Assembly: GCA_045565995.1 (NCBI GenBank)
Contig: JBJLEF010000008.1
Span: 248,001 to 312,000 of the forward strand
DNA: 64,000 bases
Source of the DNA: UBA721 sp002705165
Lineage (GTDB): Bacteria; Planctomycetota; Planctomycetia; Pirellulales; Pirellulaceae
Direction: 5' to 3'
This document shows, in pieces, positions 44,692 to 52,541 of the stretch. How positions within the stretch are numbered: position 1 is the first letter of the stretch; each line of letters begins with the position of its first letter. The position numbers and the translations under genes are program-made. The notes below the pieces were generated by a model. That model ran no database searches. It saw only the letters and a program-made list of their open reading frames with translations, and was not told the DNA's origin.

Positions 44692-45789
44692 ATGACCATG
44701 CGATTTGTAATGATCGGGGGGTTTTTGGGAGCCGGTAAAACGACGACCATTGGAAGACTGGCTAAACTCTATCAATCTCAGGGCCTTAAAGTCGGGATCG
44801 TTACCAACGACCAGGCCTCTGATCTCGTCGATACGCATACCTTGCGGAATCAGGGCTTTGAGGTAGGTGAAGTTGCCGGAGCTTGCTTTTGCTGCCACTT
44901 TAATGAACTGACGGCCACCACCTCTAAACTTAGCGCAGAGCACTATCCCGATGTGATCATCGCGGAACCGGTGGGTAGCTGTACAGATTTAGTGGCCACC
45001 GTTATTCAGCCTCTTAAACATTTGCATCAGGACCAGTTTGAAGTCGCTCCGTATGGAGTCATACTGAAACCCAGCCACGGTCTTCGCATCCTGAAAGGGG
45101 AAGCCAATTCAGGCTTCTCGCCAAAAGCAGCTTACATCTTTGAAAAGCAACTTGAAGAAGCAGACTTTCTTATCCTCAATCGAATTGACGAGCTTACAAG
45201 CGAGCAAATCGAAGAGCTGGAATTATTGCTTACCGATAAACATCCCGAGATTCCAATCGTTAAAATCTCTGCTAAAACCGGAGAGGGAATGCAGCAATTG
45301 CTGAAAGAAATGGAGAAGTCGGGGGAATATGGGAATCGGATCCTGGAGCTCGATTACGATATTTACGCCGAGGGGGAAGCTGAGCTTGGGTGGCTCAATA
45401 GCAGCCTTAAAGTAACTGCAATTTCAGCCTTTGAACTGGATGCACTACTGTTGGATATCATCGAACGCATGCGAATCCGACTTGCCGAACTGAACGGTGA
45501 AACAGCCCATCTCAAAACGATCGGGATCGGAGACGCGGCGCACGCCGTGGCAAACCTTATCAGCAGTGATACTCCCGCCCAGATTTCTTTGGCTAGCAGC
45601 CGGGAATTAACACAGGCCGATATCATTGTGAACGCCCGAGTGGCAATCGCGCCCGAAATTTTGACCGACTTAGTGCACGATTGCGTGAATTCCTCGGTCG
45701 CAGCTATCAAGGGGACGGTTGAGTTTGGGGAGATGCAAAGTTTCCGTCCAGGCAGACCTGTACCTACCCATCGTTACCAACCAAGCTAG
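44692..45789 (+). CDS. COG0523/CobW-type GTP-binding protein (G3E family)
   Basis: G3E P-loop GTPase of 365 residues related to CobW, HypB and zinc metallochaperones. Walker A is GGFLGAGKTTTIGR (about 8-21). The metal-binding CxCC motif of the family appears as GACFCCHFNE (about 62-71). The Mg-binding ADV/EPVGS region IIAEPVGSCTDL and the base-recognition NRIDEL (about 163-168) are present, and KISAKTGEGMQQLL follows. I chose the ATG at 44692, with AAGGATG upstream, rather than a start inside the previous gene. Metal and client are unknown. Confidence 0.9.
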   Translation: MTMRFVMIGGFLGAGKTTTIGRLAKLYQSQGLKVGIVTNDQASDLVDTHTLRNQGFEVGEVAGACFCCHFNELTATTSKLSAEHYPDVIIAEPVGSCTDLVATVIQPLKHLHQDQFEVAPYGVILKPSHGLRILKGEANSGFSPKAAYIFEKQLEEADFLILNRIDELTSEQIEELELLLTDKHPEIPIVKISAKTGEGMQQLLKEMEKSGEYGNRILELDYDIYAEGEAELGWLNSSLKVTAISAFELDALLLDIIERMRIRLAELNGETAHLKTIGIGDAAHAVANLISSDTPAQISLASSRELTQADIIVNARVAIAPEILTDLVHDCVNSSVAAIKGTVEFGEMQSFRPGRPVPTHRYQPS

Positions 45790-45903
45790 CTGGGAAACAC
45801 GGAGTGAAGGTTTTGGCAATTTAGTCTTCGCCCTTCTTGATTTTTTCGTTCATTCAGCCGATAACAACAAAACGAGTGGCAGGTCCAGCCTGTATGTCTC
45901 TCA

Positions 45904-45990
45904 GGATGGGTGGCCGAGTGGTCGAAGGCGGTAGTCTTGAAAACTACTGTACGTTGACGCGTACCCTGGGTTCGAATCCCAGCCCATCCG
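45904..45990 (+). tRNA. tRNA-Ser (anticodon TGA)
   Basis: 87-nt cloverleaf of the long-variable-arm class. The acceptor stem GGATGGG (45904-45910) pairs with CCCATCC (45983-45989), G is the discriminator, the anticodon loop is CTTGAAA with TGA, and the T-arm is CTGGG-TTCGAAT-CCCAG. The variable arm is formed by TGTACG/CGTACC-like bases. CCA is not encoded. A strong terminator follows. Confidence 0.97.
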
Positions 45991-46000
45991 CTTCCATTTG

Positions 46001-46036
46001 AAAACGCCGGTTGTTTGAATTCAACCGGCGTTTTTT
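46001..46036 (+). terminator. Intrinsic terminator after tRNA-Ser
   Basis: AAAACGCCGGTTG and CAACCGGCGTTTT form a perfect 13-bp stem around an eight-base loop, followed by further Ts. It begins ten bases after the tRNA. Confidence 0.93.
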
Positions 46037-46164
46037 GTTGACAAAATAGGAAATATGGTCAACCTATTCCCCTACTGTCTCAAAAGCTAAATTTTTTGGG
46101 TCGGACGAACCGAAACCGATAAGGCCTACCGTTTGTTCCCGCTTCCGTTTTGATCATCGGCCAC

Positions 46165-46413
46165 ATGCAGCTACCCGAATCAATCAGAGCTCGCGTCATC
46201 GACTTCTTCTTAGACAATGGAGCGGATGCCACTATGGAACTACAGGAGGTCATCCTCCTTTCGAACGGACACTACAATGGAAGACGTTTCTATTGTGGGA
46301 ACCTGCAGGCTATCTGGTTGCCACTGTCTGGTGAACTTTCACTCATGATCGAAGATGTGGAACAGGCAAGAATCAATATTAGCGTCGATGAAGCCGCAAC
46401 TAACGCCGCCTAA
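46165..46413 (+). CDS. Small hypothetical protein
   Basis: 82 residues from the ATG at 46165 (an in-frame TTG at 46150 would add five). The product, starting MQLPESIRARVIDFFLDNGA, looks like an ordinary small soluble protein with a conserved-looking core NGHYNGRRFYCGNLQAIWL (about 39-57). No cysteine pair motif, membrane segment or family I can name. It lies between the tRNA-Ser terminator and the DNA-binding protein gene at 46519, same strand, 105 bp away. No ribosome site is evident, so the call is moderate. Confidence 0.6.
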   Translation: MQLPESIRARVIDFFLDNGADATMELQEVILLSNGHYNGRRFYCGNLQAIWLPLSGELSLMIEDVEQARINISVDEAATNAA

Positions 46414-46518
46414 AGACCAAGATTCTGCAACATGAATTGTTGGCATGCTGTTAAAATGCCTCCATGCGACACATTCCTCTGTTAGCCTCGTCTAGCGTCC
46501 TATAAGCAAACCACTGCC

Positions 46519-47649
46519 ATGCAATACTCCTTTCGACTCGCGGAAATTCTCGGACATATCCCTGATCCTAAAAAACGTCCGGGAACCGTAAAGGCAATCG
46601 TCGAATATACCGGCCTCGACCGGCACCAAGTTTCAGCGCTATTAAAAAACGAAGTCAAATACATACCGCTCAAAGCACTATCTCGGCTTTGTGATTATCT
46701 TGTCGAGCATGGATATGCGAATGCGGACCAATTACCTGGCGCACTGTTTGCTGTGGAGTCTGAGAACTTCTGGGAAATGCTGGCGCGCCGCCAACGAATT
46801 GAAATCTGTTGTGGCATTCGTCGTTTTCACGACGACGGCGACGGTCCGCATGGTGCCTGGCTAGTCGCCTCGGACTCGTTGCTCATGGGCGAATTGCTCA
46901 ATGGAATCTCTTCCCTTGGGGGAACCTCCAAGATGAATGATTCCGAGCCGATTCCTCACCCCGAATTACTTCAGCAATCTCTAGTTTGGAGTCCCTCGGA
47001 AGAGGACCAGGCCGAAGTCTTCCGACGAAGTGCTGAAGTCTATGATGCTTTCACTCAATTTAGTTCTGACCGAGGCCTAATCGGATTAGGCTCCGTTAAG
47101 AGTAATCCGGTGGTTGAACACATCATGGCCACCACATTTGGCTGCGAACCATTCAAGGAGCAATCCAGCGTCGCAGTAGGTATCGAACGTAGCTGTCCGT
47201 TCATGCTGCGTTATCGCGATAGTGATCTAAAACCTGAATCGTGCATGGCTGGAACGCGAATCTCACAATCTGAATTTCCTCAGACACCGGGAATCATGTA
47301 CGAGAAAGAAGACGGAACCTGGGATATCGTTCGGTGGAACGAAAAGACTGAAGATGCTGCCATGGTGTTTTACATCCACCGTGAAGCATTAGGACGACTG
47401 GAAATGGTTGTAGGTGGCTTCTCAGGCCGAGCTACACGCATGCTCGCTCGAACTCTGGCGAGCCGCGGCGAAGACTTCTGGCCTCCCGTATACACCGGAC
47501 ACGGCGTTCAGGTGGGAGCATTTGCGATTCAGTTCTCTTTCACCACGCCTAAACAAAATAAGCACGACATCCTACTGACCGAGCAGCCCAGCAACGTCAA
47601 GATTACACCTTTACATCACGATGTCATTGCTCGTCGACTGGAAAAATAG
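46519..47649 (+). CDS. HTH-containing protein of unknown function
   Basis: 376 residues. The N-terminal 75 residues (IVEYTGLDRHQVSALLKNEVKYIPLKALSRLCDYLVEHG, about 28-67) resemble a Cro/C1-type helix-turn-helix. The rest (about 90-376) is a large domain I do not recognise, with ICCGIRRF, SDRGLIGLGSVKSNPVVEHIMA, PFMLRYRDSD and EALGRLEMVVGGFSGRATRMLA. The central part looks like a sensor for replication or DNA-related state only by analogy; no function is claimed. It is convergent with plsC, one base apart. Confidence 0.8.
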   Translation: MQYSFRLAEILGHIPDPKKRPGTVKAIVEYTGLDRHQVSALLKNEVKYIPLKALSRLCDYLVEHGYANADQLPGALFAVESENFWEMLARRQRIEICCGIRRFHDDGDGPHGAWLVASDSLLMGELLNGISSLGGTSKMNDSEPIPHPELLQQSLVWSPSEEDQAEVFRRSAEVYDAFTQFSSDRGLIGLGSVKSNPVVEHIMATTFGCEPFKEQSSVAVGIERSCPFMLRYRDSDLKPESCMAGTRISQSEFPQTPGIMYEKEDGTWDIVRWNEKTEDAAMVFYIHREALGRLEMVVGGFSGRATRMLARTLASRGEDFWPPVYTGHGVQVGAFAIQFSFTTPKQNKHDILLTEQPSNVKITPLHHDVIARRLEK

Positions 47650-47650
47650 C

Positions 47651-48307
47651 CTAGCTGCTGCGACTAATCTCAGCCTGTCGAATACAATCTTGCATACGCA
47701 AGGTGAGCAATTCGATTATCGCTTCGTCGCTCATTTCAGTAACCTGCTCCGCTGAAATCGGTGGACCATACACGCAACGAATACGTTCCAAGCATGGAAG
47801 TTTTCCGCCTCGTGGAAGACAATCATAGGCTCCGACAAAACCACAGGGTATTAATGGCACCTTGGAACGGCGTGCCAAGGTGATGAAACCAGTCTTTAGA
47901 TTCTGCAATTTCCCAGTCTTGGTTCTTGTTCCTTCCGGAAACATCACCACGGCTTCCCCAGCCTTGAGTTTTCTGAGTGTTGCCTTGATGCCTTCAATAC
48001 CCATTCCATCACGATTCAGTGGAATCGCGTCAAGCATGGAAATAACGAATCCAAACACAGGATTCTTAAACAGCGTCTTACGCGCAAGATAAATACAATG
48101 CCGGGAGGGAGCCATCCCAACAAGGGGTGGATCTAAATGGCTCTGATGGTTTGCGCAGATAATGGCTCCACCGGACTTCGGAAGATAATGACGGCCAATG
48201 CAGTGGTACTTGAAAAGTAATAAACCAGCCAGGCGAAAAAGATACCGGAACACGGTATAACACAGAAATTTCCCCAGAGGCTTACGTGTTTTTTTCGAAT
48301 CTGCCAT
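47651..48307 (-). CDS. plsC: 1-acyl-sn-glycerol-3-phosphate acyltransferase
   Basis: Adds the second acyl chain in phosphatidic acid synthesis at the inner membrane; about 218 residues. The HX4D catalytic motif is NHQSHLDPPLVG (about 52-63) and the glycerophosphate-binding motif is MFPEGTRTKTGKL (about 121-133). One N-terminal hydrophobic segment LFRLAGLLLF anchors it. I take the ATG at 48307; a TTG at 48358 gives 17 more residues. It lies downstream of cmk on the same strand, a common pairing. Confidence 0.93.
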   Translation of the reverse strand: MADSKKTRKPLGKFLCYTVFRYLFRLAGLLLFKYHCIGRHYLPKSGGAIICANHQSHLDPPLVGMAPSRHCIYLARKTLFKNPVFGFVISMLDAIPLNRDGMGIEGIKATLRKLKAGEAVVMFPEGTRTKTGKLQNLKTGFITLARRSKVPLIPCGFVGAYDCLPRGGKLPCLERIRCVYGPPISAEQVTEMSDEAIIELLTLRMQDCIRQAEISRSS

Positions 48308-48392
48308 AAACGCCACGAAATTTCCTGCGACTGAAAATTCAAGAACAGCCGATCTCAAACTTTGATTACTATAACATGTTCACTAACGTGTG

Positions 48393-49040
48393 TTACATAC
48401 GAATACGAACCAGTCGTTCCAAGTGCTCAACCACTTCAAATGGACGCATACCATCCGTAATCACGTGCAGGGCATCCACAGCTGCCTTCAACCCCCCTAC
48501 TTCACGAGCTTCATCCTGCTGATCACGGAGATTCTGCTGTTCCAGTATTTCTTCCGTCGTGACGTCTTTACCGGCCTGTCGCATTTGCTCAACTCGCCGA
48601 CGTGCTCGTTCCTCAGCACTGGCTGACAAGAAGATTTTGCATTCCGCCTCTGGAAACGCCACTGTACCCTGATCCCGCCCTTCGGTCACCACATCATCTT
48701 CTGAAGCCAATTTCCGCTGTAAAGTGACCATCGCTTCACGAACCCGCAAGTTGTCAGCCGCATAATGAATTAATGCCGTGACTTCAGGCGACCGGATTTC
48801 AGAAGCCACATCCTCTCCGGCAAGCAATACGAGTGCACCGTCAAACTCAAGGTCGAGTTCAGTCGCGATCTGTGCTAACACATCGTCATCTCTCCAATCA
48901 ACTTCCTGGCGACTACCCTGCAATACCACACAGCGATACATTGCTCCGGTATCCAGAAAGTCAAAGCCGAGTTTTTCGGCAAGCATTCGGGCAACAGTAC
49001 TCTTCCCTGCGCCGGCCGGTCCATCAATTGTCACAATCAT
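48393..49040 (-). CDS. cmk: Cytidylate kinase
   Basis: Phosphorylates CMP and dCMP; 215 residues. P-loop IDGPAGAGKSTVARMLAEKLG (about 5-25), DTGAMYRCV (about 31-39), DVVTEGRDQGTVAFPEAECKIFLSASAEERARRR (about 115-148) with the lid residues, and a C-terminal His-containing helix. AAAGGT precedes the ATG. It lies 34 bp downstream of the GH38-like gene. Confidence 0.96.
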   Translation of the reverse strand: MIVTIDGPAGAGKSTVARMLAEKLGFDFLDTGAMYRCVVLQGSRQEVDWRDDDVLAQIATELDLEFDGALVLLAGEDVASEIRSPEVTALIHYAADNLRVREAMVTLQRKLASEDDVVTEGRDQGTVAFPEAECKIFLSASAEERARRRVEQMRQAGKDVTTEEILEQQNLRDQQDEAREVGGLKAAVDALHVITDGMRPFEVVEHLERLVRIRM

Positions 49041-49074
49041 GAATTACCTTTTTGGTTGTCTGACTTGAACAGTT

Positions 49075-51891
49075 TTAGAACCGAGCTTCCAACTCAACCC
49101 ATTCATTTGCGGTTAACGGCAGAACAACTCGTCCTTCATCCAGATCACACTCAGTAATCTTCTCACCATTCAGCTTAAACTGGGTGGCAGCAGTGACCGC
49201 ACGACAACTCGTTAATCTTGCACGCACGGGCCGTCCTGCACTCTCCATTAGACGAGCTTTGTAACCCACTACGGAATCATTTTCATGCCATGCCTCCCAG
49301 CGTGTAACAATTACATTTTTGGCATCGACATGTAACAAGGAACTTGACGTCTGACCAGCTGGCGGGGGCGCAGTTTCATTTACCACAATTGGCTTCATTC
49401 CAAACTGACGTGCAGCATGTACGGGCTGAGGCAAATCCAACCCGATCCCCAATTGGAACCGGCGGTTCGTCTCACCACTAACTATCAAGATAGAGTCCAG
49501 AAATCGACGGCCGACACGACGATGAAACGGCAACCCACCGGTCAAAAGAGCTGTCTTCTTTTCCGACTCCACTTCTAAATACTGGGGGGCCTCTAAACGG
49601 CTGCCTGAAGCACGTTGACGCACATCATTGACCGTACGGTAAACACTTGCCGCCTCATTATCCCAGGCATAACGCAGGCAATAATAGGAATTCCATGGAT
49701 TGTTCTTGGGTTGTTCTTCAATCTCCAGTTCAATATCGAGATCCAAAACTCGTGAGCCACGTCGCAAGGAAAGCACCTGCGTATATCGAGCAAGTCTATC
49801 CCCTGCCCTGCTCATGATACGACCGACCACCGTAATCTCACCATACACCGAAGTGCTCGCAGTCACCTCAACCGAGTCAGCCGCCATCACCGAATAGTTC
49901 GCTAAATCATCCACTTCGGTCGGACGCCCTGACTTCTTACGTACCGGTCGACGGTAGGCTAACTGAAATGACCCCCGATTGTGACGAGGTGCATCATACG
50001 AATTAATTGACTGGATACCTCCGGTTGTTTCGTTGACAAGCACTTCAAAAAAGTCGTTTTTAAGGACGTTCTTATCCGCGATAACCGGCCCAGATTTTTC
50101 ACGTTTTTTACCCGACGACAACCATGTAAATCCAAGGGACGGTGTATCAACGACAACCTGTTTTACGTCTTCACTCGAGGCTGCCGCATAAACCGGCTTC
50201 TCGAGAGCCGGAATATTCAACAAATCAGCATTGTCAACAGCGAGTCGCCGAGTTGAACCATAGGGGTTAAAGACCAAAGTTCCCTGAGTCGCCACTCCAT
50301 CTCGAGGAACAGCGGCTGCCAAAGCCAGTCCAACCTGAGCTTCAAGCTCGGTCACCGTTTGCTCTAGTGCCTCGAGACTACTCTCCACTCCTTGGTCGGT
50401 CAGAATCTGACTTATACCTATCAATTGCTGTCTTGATGAATTCACACCTTCGAGTGTCTCCGTTCCCATCAGACTTAGCATCAAATTAGCGCCTTCGAGT
50501 AATTCGAGGCAGTTATTTAGACGCCAGTATCTAACCGACCGCGAAACCGGGTTCGGGACAGATTTGATCATCGCTTGTTTTAGGTAAGGAGCCTGATACT
50601 GATCTCCTTCGAAACGTTCATTCATTCCCGGAAGGTCGGTATCTCGAAAATATTCTTCCAGAGTTACAAAGCGTCCCAGTGCATTGGTATACCTGGCCGC
50701 TCGTCGCATATCTTCATACCATGGCAAAACCTGCCCCGGCCAATGTGCCAGGCAAAGTGTGGCGACATGATCCATATCCATGGTTTCGCCGAGCCGGTTC
50801 GAAAGCCCAAGAAATGTCTCATGCCGGTTGGCATTAAGAGGGGTACGGGCAATGCAATCAAGTTGAGAATTCTCCACTCCTTCCCAACTAGTTTTGGCTT
50901 GCGAGCTTTCCGGATAGCTTCCTTCTCCCAAAAGGAAGTGCAAGGCAGCATCATACCCCAATTGCTTTAGCCATTGAGGATGGTTGGGAGTGATTCCAAA
51001 ATCTTTGCGGCCATAGACTTTTGGCATATCACCAAAGGCCTGCTGATACGCTACTTGTCCAGCGAGCAATGATTCCCTAACGGTTTCAGCGGGCAGTATT
51101 GTATTAGGGATATCCTCAGCTTCACAACACATTACGCTCAATGTTTGGTCAGCCAGACGTTGACGCACAAGATCGGCAGATGCCGCCGTTTCCTGTAACT
51201 CCCGATAGAGTGACGGTGGAATTAACAGGTTGGTGGGCGGAGAGTCGGTCAGTTCTTCACGTAGCATCTCTCCTAAGGTGGACCCAGCAATCATGTTGAC
51301 ATCCACGAGATAGGCGTCGACCGAGTAGTAATGGTCACGCTCGGTTGAAAGCAAGTCGAAAGCGGACTGAATCTTTTCCTCAGCCTGTTGGCTTTCTCCA
51401 GCAACTGCAAAGCTAGCGGCTTCACAAACCGTATTTTCAAAGTGAATTTCATCAAGATTGCTGGCGTACCGCATTTGTCGTGTGAGCAGTTCAATCTGCA
51501 GGTAGAAGTAACCAAGAGCCAGAAAGTCATCGACCAATCCCTGCGGAATGACCGGAACTTCCAATCCTTCCAACGCCAGGCGAATAATCTCTTGACGACA
51601 AGTCTGACGACTGATGACTCGTGCTCCGGCATCTTCCGCTCTTTGCAAATAACCTGTTTGCAAGTTATCTGCACTGGCTGCTGGGACGACGATTAATTTA
51701 TCGAGCAGTTCTTCCGGAGGATCATCAACACGATGCCATTTGATAATCCCTCTGGCTTCATGAATCAAAAAGGGATGCCAAAGGCCTGTCCAGCTAGCGA
51801 GTAAACTCGCTGCATCGTCCCCTTCATGGTAGGTCGGAAAATCTTCTAAACTGTGGCAGGACAGCAGAATTGAGAGTTCTTTATAGGGCAT
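49075..51891 (-). CDS. GH38-like (alpha-mannosidase-like) hypothetical protein
   Basis: Very large protein of 938 residues. The C-terminal two thirds resemble the all-beta region of family 38 alpha-mannosidases: TLVFNPYGSTRRLAVD (about 540), VLKNDFFEVLVNETTGGIQSI (about 612), a YTQVLSLRRGSRVLDLDIELEIEEQPKNNPW strand set (about 710-735) and a terminal domain. The N-terminal part has a divergent TIM-barrel-like region (YGRKDFGITPNHPQWLKQLGYDAALHF, about 293-319), and the canonical His/Asp zinc-site motifs are not clear, so catalytic activity is uncertain. Cytoplasmic by lack of a signal peptide. No sugar gene nearby. Confidence 0.72.
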   Translation of the reverse strand: MPYKELSILLSCHSLEDFPTYHEGDDAASLLASWTGLWHPFLIHEARGIIKWHRVDDPPEELLDKLIVVPAASADNLQTGYLQRAEDAGARVISRQTCRQEIIRLALEGLEVPVIPQGLVDDFLALGYFYLQIELLTRQMRYASNLDEIHFENTVCEAASFAVAGESQQAEEKIQSAFDLLSTERDHYYSVDAYLVDVNMIAGSTLGEMLREELTDSPPTNLLIPPSLYRELQETAASADLVRQRLADQTLSVMCCEAEDIPNTILPAETVRESLLAGQVAYQQAFGDMPKVYGRKDFGITPNHPQWLKQLGYDAALHFLLGEGSYPESSQAKTSWEGVENSQLDCIARTPLNANRHETFLGLSNRLGETMDMDHVATLCLAHWPGQVLPWYEDMRRAARYTNALGRFVTLEEYFRDTDLPGMNERFEGDQYQAPYLKQAMIKSVPNPVSRSVRYWRLNNCLELLEGANLMLSLMGTETLEGVNSSRQQLIGISQILTDQGVESSLEALEQTVTELEAQVGLALAAAVPRDGVATQGTLVFNPYGSTRRLAVDNADLLNIPALEKPVYAAASSEDVKQVVVDTPSLGFTWLSSGKKREKSGPVIADKNVLKNDFFEVLVNETTGGIQSINSYDAPRHNRGSFQLAYRRPVRKKSGRPTEVDDLANYSVMAADSVEVTASTSVYGEITVVGRIMSRAGDRLARYTQVLSLRRGSRVLDLDIELEIEEQPKNNPWNSYYCLRYAWDNEAASVYRTVNDVRQRASGSRLEAPQYLEVESEKKTALLTGGLPFHRRVGRRFLDSILIVSGETNRRFQLGIGLDLPQPVHAARQFGMKPIVVNETAPPPAGQTSSSLLHVDAKNVIVTRWEAWHENDSVVGYKARLMESAGRPVRARLTSCRAVTAATQFKLNGEKITECDLDEGRVVLPLTANEWVELEARF

Positions 51892-52249
51892 CTCTGAGCA
51901 ACCGTTGCGTGTAGTGTCTAAATGATGATGTCGCTAATTCGATAGCGGAATGAAAAACAAGATATTGAAATCCATTGTCTTCAGATACCCTGTGTATGAC
52001 ATTATTTGCTCATCTTACGTCCACTGCCATACGTTGCCTCATTATTTCAGCGGTTTAGTCACTGAATCAACTACTATCACAAACTCGATTTAGACCAGTA
52101 TTAACCGGTAAATCAATTGACACTAAAACAGGCGCTTAACTAAATTAATAGTAAGGAATATGAGATTTTATTGGAACTATTTATTGGTTACATTTTGTCT
52201 AAGTTAATATTGCGGAATCATTCATTTATCAACTTATCTTTAAACCGCT

Positions 52250-52267
52250 AAAGGCAAAGCCTTTTTT
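52250..52267 (+). terminator. Possible intrinsic terminator in intergenic DNA
   Basis: AAAGGC, loop AAA, GCCTTT, followed by Ts. The stem is short (6 bp) and the loop tight. No plus-strand gene lies upstream, so if real it would end an unannotated transcript. Confidence 0.3.
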
Positions 52268-52372
52268 GACCACTACAATGGCGTTGTAATCGGTATAATT
52301 ACTCTGTTCTGAGTATATTAATAGCCAAAGTTGTGATGGACATAACGACTGTAGGACGTGTAATATCCGAAC

Positions 52373-52390
52373 GATTCTGATATCAGAATC
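52373..52390. promoter_or_regulatory. 18-bp perfect palindrome upstream of pilus operon
   Basis: GATTCTGATATCAGAATC reads the same on both strands. It lies about 150-170 bp before the PilM-like start, a reasonable place for a dimeric regulator. Confidence 0.4.
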
Positions 52391-52541
52391 CAAGAGGCTT
52401 CTGGCCGATAGAGTTAGTAACGTAGTGCGCGCCCACTATCGAAGTTTGCATGTCCGGCAAGAACTACGGAGAAGTTAATTACATCACTCAAATAACGAAC
52501 CGGCAACTTGCCGTTCGAATTGATGTTTGGAAAGGGTCCTA

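Larger units (their letters stand above)
51892..52541. other. Long AT-rich intergenic region ahead of pilus genes
   Basis: 650 bp between the divergent GH38-like gene and the PilM-like gene. No gene or tRNA is evident. Notable points: a TATAAT at 52294-52299 without a good -35, a short hairpin AAAGGC-AAA-GCCTTT with a T-run (52250-52267) and a perfect 18-bp palindrome at 52373-52390. It is AT-rich compared with its flanks. Confidence 0.7.

Noticed and set aside
46440..46460. TTGGCATGCTGTTAA as another sigma-54 promoter
   Set aside because: The -12 element lacks the required GC (TTAA instead of TTGC), unlike the two groE sites.
52261..52299. TTGACC...TATAAT as a sigma-70 promoter for the pilus genes
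   Set aside because: The spacing is 22 bp, outside the functional range; the TATAAT alone is not sufficient.
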